In this document: positions 26,316-34,922 of the stretch, one piece after another
Numbering within the stretch: the first letter of the stretch is position 1
Layout: every line of letters begins with the position of its first letter
NCBI RefSeq assembly: GCF_003946045.1
Contig: NZ_RHNW01000001.1
Coordinates: forward strand, 248,001 to 312,000
Source of the DNA: Levilactobacillus mulengensis
GTDB lineage: Bacteria; Bacillota; Bacilli; Lactobacillales; Lactobacillaceae
Direction of reading: 5' to 3'
DNA length: 64,000 bases
Program-made: the position numbers and the translations under genes
The notes under the pieces: generated by a model
Seen by the model: the letters and a program-made list of their open reading frames with translations, nothing else
What the model was told of the DNA's origin: nothing
Database searches by the model: none

Positions 26316-26342
26316 TTAGCAATCGTTGCTATTAAGTGCTAA
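26316..26342 (-). promoter_or_regulatory. CIRCE operator 2, upstream of the -35 box
   Basis: TTAGCAATC, 9 bp, then AAGTGCTAA. The left arm departs from the consensus at one position (A for C), so it is probably the weaker site. Confidence 0.8.
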
Positions 26343-26595
26343 TTTTGGGAATTTACTGAGAAAAATACCCATTTTCAGTGATCTTTAACGTTTGCCGGCC
26401 CTGAACCAATAAGGACCGGCACCACCATAATCACCACGCCAGATGGTAACACGTCCCGGACCGTCACCCAATTAATTTGTCAAAATAACCGAGCCTAAAT
26501 AAAAATGCCACGCGGCAACCCAGTTCCAGGAAGTGCGTGACACAATTTTTTTGAAATATGGTTAAGTAGGCTTTGCGTTAGACTAGCCAACATTA

Positions 26596-26675
26596 TTTCA
26601 ACCGGTGATACACAACTCTCAGAAACGAATGTGTCACGGTCCAAACCAGTGTCAGCCACAGGACTGGTGAAAATG
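26596..26675. repeat. 80-bp direct repeat unit 1, left flank of repeat copy B
   Basis: It matches 26893-26971 through most of its length (shared CCGGTGA, TCACGGTCCAAAC, AGTGTCAGCC, CTGGTGAAAATG). It contains a small hairpin GTGATACAC with GTGTCAC. The bases from 26343 to 26595 contain no gene. Confidence 0.8.
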
Positions 26676-26880
26676 AGCCACGCAGTCAATGTTAGTGACC
26701 AGAGGCGGGCCAAAGTGACCAGCTGTGTCGATGGCCTTAGCTGAGCGATTTTCTCAGCTTAGCCCATGGGACAACCTTTGTGACCGCTTCTCAGGCACAA
26801 AGTTGAGGTGGAAGCCCGCCCTTTGGCTGGAACCGGCCCCACAGCAGGGCACTTTGAGCCCGCCGTCGGGAACGGACACG
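26648..26880 (-). repeat. Dispersed multi-hairpin repeat, family 1, copy B
   Basis: It is in the opposite orientation to copy A. The closing stem GGCGGGCCAAAGTGACC (26704-26720) pairs with GGGCACTTTGAGCCCGCC (26847-26864). Inside are AGCTGAG with CTCAGCT and a CAAC-CTTTGTG stem where other copies have CGAC-CTTTGAG, with both arms changed. It shares GTGACCAGAGGCGG and CATCGACACAGCT (reverse complement) with the rest of the family. Its right outer arm is missing; instead copy C begins. Confidence 0.85.
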
Positions 26881-26892
26881 ACCATGATATTG

Positions 26893-26971
26893 TTTCGCCG
26901 GTGACACACCACATTCAGAAGCGAATGTATCACGGTCCAAACTAGTGTCAGCCGCAGGGCTGGTGAAAATG
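26893..26971. repeat. 80-bp direct repeat unit 2, left flank of repeat copy C
   Basis: Second copy of the unit at 26596-26675, 297 bp downstream. Here the hairpin arms are GTGACACAC and GTATCAC, with extra CATTC-GAATG pairing. Confidence 0.8.
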
Positions 26972-27122
26972 GGCTAAGCCGTGGGAGTTGCCTTAGCGGG
27001 TTTCCCGCTTAGGCAACTGCTATCTTTGAGACTCGGGTTATGAGGCTCAAAGTAAGTCTGAAGACCGCTTCTCAGGCTTCAGACGGGCGCCCACAGCGTC
27101 ACGGCCCAGTTTTCACCAGCCC
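26957..27122 (+). repeat. Dispersed multi-hairpin repeat, family 2, copy C
   Basis: The outer stem GGGCTGGTGAAAATGGGC (26957-26974) pairs with GCCCAGTTTTCACCAGCCC (27104-27122). An inner GTGGG (26981) pairs with CCCAC (27090). Three hairpins lie inside: 26986-27018 (15 bp, one mismatch), CTTTGAG with CTCAAAG (27024-27052) and GTCTGAAG with CTTCAGAC (27056-27084). The order and spacing are identical in copies E and F. Confidence 0.88.
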
Positions 27123-27155
27123 GGAGGCGGCGCCAACAACGACTAGTTTAGCCCG

Positions 27156-28112
27156 TTACGATTCGTGCGCTGCTAGTTGCTGGAAGTAGGCCCGCGTATC
27201 GTCCTCGTCCTGCTTCAACTGGGCCACTAGCCCGTCCGCGTCGTCAAACTTGACCTCGCCACGGAGCCGGTGATGCCATTCAACCTCAACGGGTTCGCCG
27301 TACAGGTCGCCCTGGAAGTCCAACAGGTTCATTTCAACCGTGATGGGCCGGTTATCCCCAAAGGTCACGTTGCGACCCACAGAGACCATCCCAGGGTACC
27401 AGATGGCGCCGACCTTAAGCCGGGCCGTGTAGATACCGATACCAGGGATCCATTCGTCTTGGGGTGCCAATACGTTGGCTGTTGGGTACCCAATCGTCCG
27501 GCCCCGGGCCTCGCCGTGAACGACCAGCCCGGTCGAACGGTAGGTATAGCCCAGCAATTGGTTAACCAGGTCAATATCTCCCGCCTTCATGGCTTCACGA
27601 ATATGGCTGGAACTCACTTTCTGCGTACCATTCGCCTCTTCCGGCACGGTAATCACCTCAAAACGGCCCTGGGCGTAGCCGGGTAACAGGTCCATGTTGG
27701 CCACGTCCTTCTTGCCATAGGTGTGATCAAAGCCCGCCACCGCGGCCACCGTGTGAAAACCGACCAGGTAGTTGTCAACGAACTCCTGGGGACTTTGTGA
27801 AGCGAAATCACCGGTATAGTTCACCAGAAAGACCCGGTCAACGCCCAAACGGTCCAGCTGTTGGAGCTTCCGTTTGATAGGACTCAGATACTTTTGATCA
27901 TCCACCTGTAACGGCCGGTAAACCAGGGCTGGATGGTGGTCATAGGTTAAAACGGCTAACTTAACGCCCTTAGCTTGCGCCACCGCCTTTGCCCGGTTGA
28001 TGACCGCCTGGTGCCCCCGGTGAACGCCATCGAAAAAGCCCATGGCCAAAACGACCGGCTCATCGGGAATCTGACGTGCATCTAAGGGGTGATGTATGTG
28101 AATAACTTCCAT
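27156..28112 (-). CDS. ribF: Bifunctional riboflavin kinase/FAD synthetase
   Basis: The enzyme phosphorylates riboflavin to FMN and adenylates FMN to FAD. It is 318 residues. The N-terminal nucleotidyltransferase domain has MGFFDGVHRGHQAV with HRGH at 31-34 and SSHIREAM. The C-terminal kinase domain has GRTIGYPTANV and ITVEMNLLDFQGDLYGEPVEV. It follows truB by 22 nt, the standard truB-ribF order. Downstream lie about 900 bases with two dispersed repeats and no clear terminator other than those structures. Confidence 0.97.
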   Translation of the reverse strand: MEVIHIHHPLDARQIPDEPVVLAMGFFDGVHRGHQAVINRAKAVAQAKGVKLAVLTYDHHPALVYRPLQVDDQKYLSPIKRKLQQLDRLGVDRVFLVNYTGDFASQSPQEFVDNYLVGFHTVAAVAGFDHTYGKKDVANMDLLPGYAQGRFEVITVPEEANGTQKVSSSHIREAMKAGDIDLVNQLLGYTYRSTGLVVHGEARGRTIGYPTANVLAPQDEWIPGIGIYTARLKVGAIWYPGMVSVGRNVTFGDNRPITVEMNLLDFQGDLYGEPVEVEWHHRLRGEVKFDDADGLVAQLKQDEDDTRAYFQQLAAHES

Positions 28113-28134
28113 TGGAAATTCCTCTTCTCAAAAC

Positions 28135-29046
28135 TTAGTTCACCGCAAACATTTTTAGCGGTTTGTATTGTTGTTTTTCTTCAGACCACTGATACAGACA
28201 CTTGGTCGCGCCTTGATACGTCAGGGCAATCTCCGGTGCCGTAGCGCCGTCTACCTCGTCCGTTGTCAGGAAGACCCCGTTCTTCACCAAAGCCCAGACA
28301 CGGTCGCTCAGGGCCACGTGCGGGTATTCAGCCAAGGCATAGTCGATTGGCCGTAAAATGGGACTCAGATCTTCATTGGCCATGGCTTCGGCCACCTGGT
28401 CCAACGTCACCGTCTGGTCCAGGGTGAAGCCCCCACTCTTGTGCCGGGTCAACGAGGCCATGACCGCGGGCACGCCGAGTTGGCGACCCAGGTCAACAGC
28501 CAGCGTCCGGACGTAGGTGCCCTTGGAACAGGCCACTTCAAAGGCCACGGTCTGGGTTCCGGCTTCGGCATCAAAGGTGCCAGCATCGGTCAACGTAAAA
28601 TGATCGACGGTAATCGTCCGCGTGGGCCGTTCAACCGTTTCACCAGCGCGCGCATACTCGTACAGCTTGCGCCCGTTGACCTTGACCGCGGAAAACATCG
28701 GTGGCGTCTGTTGAATGGTCCCGGTCAGCTTTGCCGTCGCTGCCGTTAATTGTTCAAAGGTGAACGGCGTGGTCAACGGTTGCTTCTCCACGACCTCGCC
28801 ATCCAAATCTTCGGTCGTGGTCGCCAAGCCTAACGTGACAGTTCCCCGGTACATTTTACCGGAGGCCATCAGGTACGGAACGACCTTGGTCGCTGAGCCA
28901 ATACAAATTGGCAAGACACCGTCGACACTAGGGTCCAGGGTGCCGCTGTGGCCAACCTTTTTGGTGTGTAAAATGTGCCGCAACTTGGCCACACAGTCGA
29001 AGCTGGTCATGCCGCGTTTTTTATACAGGGGAATAATCCCATCCAT
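28135..29046 (-). CDS. truB: tRNA pseudouridine55 synthase
   Basis: TruB makes pseudouridine 55 in the T loop of tRNAs. The 303-residue protein has the catalytic aspartate Asp38 in GHSGTLDPSVDGVLP, plus KVNGRKLYEYAR and the C-terminal PUA-like extension. The ATG has GGAGGAACC before it. It lies downstream of rbfA but is separated from it by a terminator and repeat copy D. Secure. Confidence 0.97.
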   Translation of the reverse strand: MDGIIPLYKKRGMTSFDCVAKLRHILHTKKVGHSGTLDPSVDGVLPICIGSATKVVPYLMASGKMYRGTVTLGLATTTEDLDGEVVEKQPLTTPFTFEQLTAATAKLTGTIQQTPPMFSAVKVNGRKLYEYARAGETVERPTRTITVDHFTLTDAGTFDAEAGTQTVAFEVACSKGTYVRTLAVDLGRQLGVPAVMASLTRHKSGGFTLDQTVTLDQVAEAMANEDLSPILRPIDYALAEYPHVALSDRVWALVKNGVFLTTDEVDGATAPEIALTYQGATKCLYQWSEEKQQYKPLKMFAVN

Positions 29047-29083
29047 GCTGGTTCCTCCGTTTCATTTCTACGTGTTATTTACT

Positions 29084-29281
29084 GGTGAAAATAAGGTCTC
29101 TAACCATCCGCTTCCGGCGGCGGGTTCAAAACTCCCTGCTGTGGGGAACGCTTCCAGCCTGAAACCCAGTCTCCAAGGTCGTCCCATGCTCTAAACTGAG
29201 AAAGTCGCTCAGCTAAGAGCATCGACACAGCTAGGAATTTTGACCCGCCTCTGGTCGCTTACATTAGCCACCCATTTTCAC
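29084..29281 (+). repeat. Dispersed multi-hairpin repeat, family 1, copy D (one internal hairpin lost)
   Basis: Outer ends GGTGAAAAT (29084-29092) and ATTTTCAC (29274-29281) are complementary. The closing stem GGCGGGTTCAAAACTCC (29119) pairs with GGAATTTTGACCCGCC (29234-29249). The GCTCT-CTGAG / CTCAG-AGAGC hairpin is kept, but the segment with CTTCCACCTCG and the first arm of the CTTTGAG stem is missing. The remaining 29282-29470 is AT-rich and geneless; it may hold the truB promoter, none convincing. Confidence 0.8.
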
Positions 29282-29470
29282 TATTTCCACAGTCCAGCCT
29301 AATTGGCATCAAACTCATGCAATAACCCGTCTCTTTTGGCTATCAATTTATTTTAACTAATCCTAAGACGCATAGCTCATATAGTTTACCACAGACAAAA
29401 GGTTGCTGGCTAATGGAAACCCCAGAATTACGTTGTCGTCGCGCGCGTTAACCGCCACCGCACAGAAAAA

Positions 29471-29500
29471 GGACCCCGGTCATTAACGACCGACGCCCTC
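29471..29500 (-). terminator. Terminator of the rimP-nusA-infB-rbfA operon
   Basis: On the minus strand CGGTC pairs with GACCG around GTTAAT, extended by GG/CC pairs, then TCCTTTTTC. It lies 13 nt after the rbfA stop. Confidence 0.75.
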
Positions 29501-29512
29501 TTGCACCAGCGA

Positions 29513-29863
29513 TTACTCGCGGCGATGTAAATCATTTAACAGTTCATCGATGTGACTCCCATAACGGACGGAAGAGTCCTGTTCGAAGGTCAGCTCTGGC
29601 GTCTTGTAGATGCTCAAGCGTGACCCCAATTCGGACCGGATCAACCCAGTGGCCTTGTTCAGACCTTGCTGCGTCTTTTCCGCTGAAGAAGCCTTGTCGG
29701 ATAAAATGCTGTAGTAAATCGTTGCCTGCTGCAAGTCACCTGTGACTTCCACGCCGGTAACGGTGACGCCCTCGACCCGCGGATCGCGGACACGTTTTAG
29801 GAGAATATCCGTAACTTCCCGCTGGATTTCTTGTTCCAACCGGCCAACTCGATATTGTGCCAT
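29513..29863 (-). CDS. rbfA: 30S ribosome-binding factor A
   Basis: RbfA binds immature 30S subunits and acts in 16S rRNA 5'-end maturation and cold adaptation. The 116-residue KH-like protein starts MAQYRVGRLEQEIQREVTDIL and carries the family features VRDPRVEGVTVTGVEVTGDL, ATIYYSIL and LRIxxTPELTFEQDSS-like strand (SIYKTPELTFEQDSSVRYG). It follows infB by 19 nt with GGAGG before the ATG. Last gene of the nusA operon. Confidence 0.97.
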   Translation of the reverse strand: MAQYRVGRLEQEIQREVTDILLKRVRDPRVEGVTVTGVEVTGDLQQATIYYSILSDKASSAEKTQQGLNKATGLIRSELGSRLSIYKTPELTFEQDSSVRYGSHIDELLNDLHRRE

Positions 29864-29882
29864 GACGTTTGCCTCCGATTAT

Positions 29883-32369
29883 TTATTTAACGGGAACTTC
29901 CTTCATCACGTAGGCTTCGATCACGTCGCCCACCTTGATGTCGTTGTAGTTCTCGATAGTTAATCCTAATTCATAACCCATCTTAACTTGCTTGACGTCG
30001 TCCTTGAACCGCTTCAAGCTACCCAACTTACCTTCGTAAATGACCACGCCGTCACGAATCAACCGGACGTCGCTGTCAGCGTTGACGTAACCTTCAGTCA
30101 CCATCCCACCGACAATTGTGCCGACCTTAGAGGCATGGAAGATATCCTTGACTTCAATTTCACCAGTGATTTCTTCTTCGTAGGTTGGTTCCAACAGCCC
30201 CTTCATCGCCGTCTCAATTTCATCGATAGCGTTGTAGATGACGTTGTGCAGCCGGATGTCGACCTTGTCGCTGTCGGCTTGGGCCCGTGCTTGCGGCGTT
30301 GGCCGGACGTTGAACCCGATAATGATGGCATCTGAGGCTTCCGCCAAAGTGACATCACTTTCGTTAATGGCACCAACGGCAGAGTGAATGATGTTGACCC
30401 GCACGCCAGAGACGTCGATCTTCTTCAAGCTCCCAGCCAAGGCTTCAACGGAACCTTGAACGTCGGCCTTGATGATGACGTCAACTTCCTTCATTTCGCC
30501 TTCCTTAAGGGAATCGAAGAGGTTGTCCAACGTGACATGACTCGTGTTCCGGCGTTCCTTGACCAAGGCTTCCTTGGCCCGTTCTTCACCGGCTGCCCGC
30601 GCAGTCTTTTCATCGTTGAAGACCACGAACCGGTCCCCAGCTTCTGGCACGTCGTTCAACCCAGTAATTTCAACAGGGGTTGATGGCACGGCGTCCTTGA
30701 TCCGACGACCACGTTCGTTGACCATCGTCCGGACACGACCAAACGTGTTCCCAACAACGATTGGGTCCCCAACGTGTAAGGTCCCTTGTTGAACCAGTAA
30801 GGTCGCAACAGAACCTTGACCTTGATCCAAACGGGCTTCGATAACGTTCCCAGCACCGTTTTGTTCAGGGTTAGCCTTTAATTCCAAGACTTCGGACTGC
30901 AGTAAGATCATGTCGAGCAGTTCGTCGATATTCTTGCCAAACTTCGCTGAAATTTCAACGAAAATGGTGTCGCCACCCCAGTCTTCAGGAATCAATTCGT
31001 ATTCCGTCAATTGTTCCATAACGTGGTTCGGGTTAGCACCTGGCTTATCGATCTTGTTCACAGCCACGATAATTGGCGTCCCAGCAGCCTTCGCATGGTG
31101 AATGGCTTCGATGGTTTGTGGCATAACCCCATCATCGGCAGCAACCACTAAGACAGTGATGTCGGTAATTTCGGCACCACGGGCCCGCATTTCAGTAAAG
31201 GCCGCATGTCCTGGGGTATCCAAGAAGGTAATCAGCTTGTCATTGTAGTGGACTTGGTAAGCCCCAATGGCCTGCGTGATCCCACCGGCTTCACCCTCAG
31301 TAATGTGAGAATGACGTAAGTGGTCCAGCAACGTCGTCTTCCCATGGTCAACGTGACCCATGATGGTAACGACTGGTGCCCGAGAAACCAGGTGATCCTT
31401 GTTAGCCATTTCTTCATCAAAGGCCTTATCGATATCAGAAACGTCGACTTCAACCTTTTCTTGGGCCTGGATGCCATAGTCGTCGGCCAAAATTTCAATC
31501 GTATCCTTATCCAGGGATTGGTTTTGGTTGACCATGACGCCCAACATGAAGAGTTTCTTCACGATTTCAGCTGAAGAACGGTGTAAGATTTTTGCCAAGT
31601 CTTGGGCGTTCATCCCATCGGAGTAGACCAGAACTTCTGGTAAAGCCTTGTTCTTCCGTTCTGGTGCGCCCTTGTGTTGGTTCGTGTCCTTAATCCGTTG
31701 GTTCTTCTTATAACGATTGTTGTTATTATTACGACGGCGGTTATTGCGGTTGTTCCGGTTATTACGGCCCCCACGGCTATTGCCGTTGCCACCGTTGCTA
31801 CGCCGGCCGTTACTATTGTTTGTATTATTATTCAAGCTTCCACCAAATCTGCCGGTACCGGAATTATGTTGCTCAGTGTGTGTACTCCCGGTCTGGCCAT
31901 TATTTTTATTGTTGTTACGGTGATTCTGATTGTTGCCCCCATTACCATTATTATGGTTCCGGTTGCCATTGTTGCCGTTCTGTTGGTTACGGTTCCCGCC
32001 AGCCGAATTTTGCTGTGAACGTGGTTGTTTCCCGTTCGTAGACGACTTCTGCTGATTACCGGACTGCTGCGAACTCCCATGGTTCTGGTGAGTCGTTGCG
32101 TTGCCACGGGTTTGGTTCCCGGATTGTGCTGGTCGGGCAGCCTGCGTACTTGACGCAGATTGCCGAGCCGGCTGCGACTTACCAGCGGCTGGTTTAGCTA
32201 CTGGCTTGCCTTGAGGCTTAAAAGCAGCCCGTAACTGACGTTCTTCGTTCTCGCCGAGCGTTGACATGTGGTTTTTCACCGGAAAGCCTTTTTCTTCGGC
32301 TTTCGCGATGATCTGTTTACTGGAGACATTAATTTCTTTTGCGAGTTCATAGATTCGCTTTTTCCCCAT
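29883..32369 (-). CDS. infB: Translation initiation factor IF-2, with Asn-rich N-terminal extension
   Basis: IF-2 brings fMet-tRNA to the 30S subunit and joins the subunits. The 828-residue protein has the N-terminal IF2_N helix ([19 protein letters not shown]). A remarkable region of Asn, Gly, Arg, Gln and Ser (about 60-235) follows, then the second IF2_N-like part, and the GTPase core with [26 protein letters not shown] and [10 protein letters not shown]. The C-terminal domains IVa and IVb close the protein. It sits between ylxQ and rbfA in the rimP operon. The extension is likely disordered and basic, possibly RNA-binding. Confidence 0.97.
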   Translation of the reverse strand: MGKKRIYELAKEINVSSKQIIAKAEEKGFPVKNHMSTLGENEERQLRAAFKPQGKPVAKPAAGKSQPARQSASSTQAARPAQSGNQTRGNATTHQNHGSSQQSGNQQKSSTNGKQPRSQQNSAGGNRNQQNGNNGNRNHNNGNGGNNQNHRNNNKNNGQTGSTHTEQHNSGTGRFGGSLNNNTNNSNGRRSNGGNGNSRGGRNNRNNRNNRRRNNNNNRYKKNQRIKDTNQHKGAPERKNKALPEVLVYSDGMNAQDLAKILHRSSAEIVKKLFMLGVMVNQNQSLDKDTIEILADDYGIQAQEKVEVDVSDIDKAFDEEMANKDHLVSRAPVVTIMGHVDHGKTTLLDHLRHSHITEGEAGGITQAIGAYQVHYNDKLITFLDTPGHAAFTEMRARGAEITDITVLVVAADDGVMPQTIEAIHHAKAAGTPIIVAVNKIDKPGANPNHVMEQLTEYELIPEDWGGDTIFVEISAKFGKNIDELLDMILLQSEVLELKANPEQNGAGNVIEARLDQGQGSVATLLVQQGTLHVGDPIVVGNTFGRVRTMVNERGRRIKDAVPSTPVEITGLNDVPEAGDRFVVFNDEKTARAAGEERAKEALVKERRNTSHVTLDNLFDSLKEGEMKEVDVIIKADVQGSVEALAGSLKKIDVSGVRVNIIHSAVGAINESDVTLAEASDAIIIGFNVRPTPQARAQADSDKVDIRLHNVIYNAIDEIETAMKGLLEPTYEEEITGEIEVKDIFHASKVGTIVGGMVTEGYVNADSDVRLIRDGVVIYEGKLGSLKRFKDDVKQVKMGYELGLTIENYNDIKVGDVIEAYVMKEVPVK

Positions 32370-32416
32370 ATCTTCACACTCCTTAATATTCTACCGATCA
32401 CGAGAACGTCAGGTGG

Positions 32417-32719
32417 CTACTCAAGTAATTGTTGTAACTTCCGGACAAATCCCGGATCAGTAATTGCGATGACCGTGCGCGCCGACCCAATGGCCGTGCT
32501 CAGTTGGTCCTTAGTAAATGATTCATTCAATGGGACGCCATAGCTCGTCGTTTTATCGCGAAATTGCTTTTGGCTACTCTTACCGGTGTCACTGGCCATG
32601 AGTACCAATTTAGCTGATCTATCCCGCACGGCGGCTAGGACAAAGGACTCGCCGGTAACCAGTTTACCTGCTCGCCGGACCAGTCCTAATAATTGTAAGG
32701 CACGCTCGGGATTAGTCAT
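32417..32719 (-). CDS. ylxQ: L7Ae-family RNA-binding protein YlxQ
   Basis: This 100-residue protein of the L7Ae/L30e/Gadd45 fold, which binds kink-turns in RNA, is normally encoded between nusA-ylxR and infB in Firmicutes. Features are ALQLLGLVRRAGKLVTGESFV and LVLMASDTGKSSQKQF. The frame extends upstream, but the ATG at 32719 (MTNPERAL) fits the family and overlaps the ylxR stop by 8 nt, showing coupled translation. The exact role is unsettled, probably ribosome or RNase P-linked. Confidence 0.92.
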   Translation of the reverse strand: MTNPERALQLLGLVRRAGKLVTGESFVLAAVRDRSAKLVLMASDTGKSSQKQFRDKTTSYGVPLNESFTKDQLSTAIGSARTVIAITDPGFVRKLQQLLE

Positions 32720-33008
32720 TGTCGAATAATTCCCGTCGTGCTTGCTGATGATCAACATACGCAATTAAATCATCGTAAAATTGATCATCGATCTTAACAC
32801 CAAAAGCGTGGTCAAAGGTCCGTTCCTTCTTGGCCCGTTGCGCAATGGCAACATCCAAACTGATGTAAGCCCCACGCCCGGATTGCTTGCCGGTAGGATC
32901 AATGCTGACCGCTTGTTCTTGGTTGCGGACGACCCGCACCAATTGTTTCTTTGGTGCCATTTCCCCAGTCACAATATCCTTGCGCATAGGGATCTTCCGT
33001 TGTTTCAT
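32712..33008 (-). CDS. ylxR: RNase P modulator/RNA-binding protein RnpM (YlxR)
   Basis: This 98-residue basic protein of the YlxR family was reported to bind and modulate RNase P RNA. The signature RKIPMRKDIVTGEMAPKKQLVRVVR and GKQSGRGAYIS motif are clear; the GRGAY loop is the nucleic-acid-binding patch. It lies between nusA and ylxQ, with AAGGAGGG before the ATG, and overlaps ylxQ at its 3' end. Secure family call. Confidence 0.95.
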   Translation of the reverse strand: MKQRKIPMRKDIVTGEMAPKKQLVRVVRNQEQAVSIDPTGKQSGRGAYISLDVAIAQRAKKERTFDHAFGVKIDDQFYDDLIAYVDHQQARRELFDND

Positions 33009-33034
33009 GGACCTAACCCTCCTTGTAAATGGCG

Positions 33035-34300
33035 CTATTCGGCGTCGTCACCGTCGTCGGTAGCGTCACTAGTGGCGTCGGTATCCGCTGCTGAATCAGC
33101 TGGGGTTGCCGTTGCGGCATCTTCAGTCGTTTCAGTCTCAGCTGATGGAACGTCCGTCGTGGCTTCAGTGGTTGCAGCCGCGTCTTCATCAGGCGTCGCT
33201 GCGGCAGAAGTATCACTGGCGTCAGTCGTGTCGTCGCTAGCAGTCTGATCAGCTTCCATTATAGCAGATGCTTCGGATTCTGATTTGATATCGATCTTAT
33301 AACCGGTCAACTTAGCGGCTAAACGGGCATTTTGGCCCCGCTTACCAATGGCCAGGGATAATTGATAATCTGGCACGATAACTTGGCAAGCCCGTTCGTT
33401 GTTCGGGTCAAAGATAACGTCCAAGACTTCGGCTGGGTTCAACGCGTTAGCGATAAACTTGGCTTCATCATCGGTCCATTCAACGATATCCATGTTTTCA
33501 CCACCGAGTTCATTCACGATGGTCTGAACCCGTTGACCACGAGGGCCGACACTGGTCCCCACGGGGTCGATATCAGGGTTGTTTGAGCGAACCGCAACCT
33601 TGGCCCGGTCACCGGCTTCACGCGCAATCGCCATGATTTCCACAGTCCCATCGTAAACTTCTGGGACTTCTTGTTCAAATAACCGCTTCAATAAATCGGC
33701 GTGGGTCCGGCTAACAAAGACTTGTGGGCCCTTGGTGGCGTTTTCCACACGGGTCACGTAAACCTTGATGCGGTCGTGAATCCGGTAGGTTTCGTTAGGC
33801 ATTTGATCCTGACGACCCATCACGGCTTCAACCTTGCCCAAGCTGACGTAAACGAACCGTGAATCCTGGCGTTCAACTTCCCCGGTCACGATTTCATTTT
33901 CGTATTGGCTGTATTGGTTGTAGATGATGTTCCGTTCGGCTTCACGAACCCGTTGCAGGATAACCTGTTTGGCCGTTTGCGCAGCGATTCGACCGAAGTT
34001 TTTAGGGGTGACCTCAAACTTGATGTCATCACCAATTTCGTAACCCTTGTTGATGGTCAGGGCTTCATCCAGGCTAACTTCCAACCGTGAATCGTAGACT
34101 TGGTCAACGACTTTCTTAACGGCAAAAACGTGAATGTCCCCTTTCCGTTGGTCAAAGTTGACCTCAACGTTTTGGGCTTGGTCGTAATTACGCTTGTATG
34201 CCGAAACCAAAGCGGCTTCGAGGGCGTCAATCACGATTTGTTTGTCGATGCCTTTTTCCGTTTCCAGAACATCTAAGGCACCCAATAATTCTTTACTCAT
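33035..34300 (-). CDS. nusA: Transcription termination/antitermination factor NusA, acidic tail
   Basis: NusA binds RNA polymerase and nascent RNA, enhancing pausing, termination and antitermination. It is 421 residues. The N-terminal polymerase-binding domain (KGIDKQIVIDALEAAL) is followed by S1 (IVTGEVERQDSRFVYVSLGK), KH1 (GTSVGPRGQRVQTIVNE) and KH2 (LAIGKRGQNARLAAKLTG). The last 75 residues are only Ala, Asp, Glu, Thr, Ser and Pro, a very acidic tail in place of any structured C-terminal domain. Second gene of the rimP operon. Secure. Confidence 0.97.
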   Translation of the reverse strand: MSKELLGALDVLETEKGIDKQIVIDALEAALVSAYKRNYDQAQNVEVNFDQRKGDIHVFAVKKVVDQVYDSRLEVSLDEALTINKGYEIGDDIKFEVTPKNFGRIAAQTAKQVILQRVREAERNIIYNQYSQYENEIVTGEVERQDSRFVYVSLGKVEAVMGRQDQMPNETYRIHDRIKVYVTRVENATKGPQVFVSRTHADLLKRLFEQEVPEVYDGTVEIMAIAREAGDRAKVAVRSNNPDIDPVGTSVGPRGQRVQTIVNELGGENMDIVEWTDDEAKFIANALNPAEVLDVIFDPNNERACQVIVPDYQLSLAIGKRGQNARLAAKLTGYKIDIKSESEASAIMEADQTASDDTTDASDTSAAATPDEDAAATTEATTDVPSAETETTEDAATATPADSAADTDATSDATDDGDDAE

Positions 34301-34321
34301 GTGTTGTTTCGCTCCTTATTG

Positions 34322-34795
34322 TTAGAACTTGATAGCTAACCGGGCTTGCGCAATGGCATCGCGGGGAATCGTTAAGGTCTTGATGCGACCTTTTAGATTA
34401 ACCGTTAATGCCAGACTATCTGCGCTTAATGATTCCAAAGTTCCTTCATAAACCTTGCTATTACCGATCTTTTGGTAAAGGGACACGTGGATGTAATCCC
34501 CCACAGCCTTTTCAAAGTCGGCCGGCTTCTTCAATGGTCGTTCGGCACCCGGTGAGGATACCTCCAAGAAGTAGGCTTGAGGAATGGGGTCTGGATCTAA
34601 GCTATCCATTTTTTCGGATATCTCATCACTGACCATCGCACATTCTTCAATGTTGATGCCCCCCGGCTTATCGATGTAGAGCCGCAGGTACCAACTCTTA
34701 CCTTCTTTGACAAATTCAACGTCAACTAGTTCAAACTGATGCTGCGCCACGATTGGCTGGGCTAAGGCCGTCACGGTCTCGACGACAGTACTCAA
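34322..34795 (-). CDS. rimP: Ribosome maturation factor RimP
   Basis: RimP assists late 30S assembly. The 157-residue protein has [37 protein letters not shown]-type [16 protein letters not shown] and a C-terminal SH3-like domain. The start is a TTG at 34795, nine bases after AGGAGG; an upstream ATG lies beyond that box and would put the terminator hairpin within the coding frame. It opens the rimP-nusA-ylxR-ylxQ-infB-rbfA operon. Confidence 0.93.
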   Translation of the reverse strand: MSTVVETVTALAQPIVAQHQFELVDVEFVKEGKSWYLRLYIDKPGGINIEECAMVSDEISEKMDSLDPDPIPQAYFLEVSSPGAERPLKKPADFEKAVGDYIHVSLYQKIGNSKVYEGTLESLSADSLALTVNLKGRIKTLTIPRDAIAQARLAIKF

Positions 34796-34823
34796 AGAAT
34801 TCCGCCTCCTATATTTTTCCATT

Positions 34824-34851
34824 AAAAAGAGTGAGCAATGACTGCTCACTC
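34824..34851 (-). terminator. Terminator hairpin inside the rimP operon leader
   Basis: A 9-bp perfect stem GAGTGAGCA with TGCTCACTC around a 5-nt loop is followed on the minus strand by T5. It lies between the promoter at 34882-34910 and rimP, so it may attenuate the operon or end the upstream gene. Confidence 0.85.
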
Positions 34852-34881
34852 ATTTAAAAAACGAGTTTAACTACAAGAGCT

Positions 34882-34910
34882 AGTTTACTACAGCTACCGC
34901 GTGATTGCAA
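34882..34910 (-). promoter_or_regulatory. Promoter of the rimP-nusA-infB operon
   Basis: On the minus strand TTGCAA, a 17-bp spacer and TAAACT, just after the stop of the upstream membrane-protein gene. Confidence 0.6.
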
Positions 34911-34922
34911 CCGTGGTGCCCC

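Noticed and set aside
26596-27122. The tandem B-C region as a CRISPR array or a CRISPR-like locus
   Set aside because: Only two units, 297 bp apart, with 80-bp repeats and non-unique cores that occur elsewhere in the window. No short regular spacers and no cas genes.
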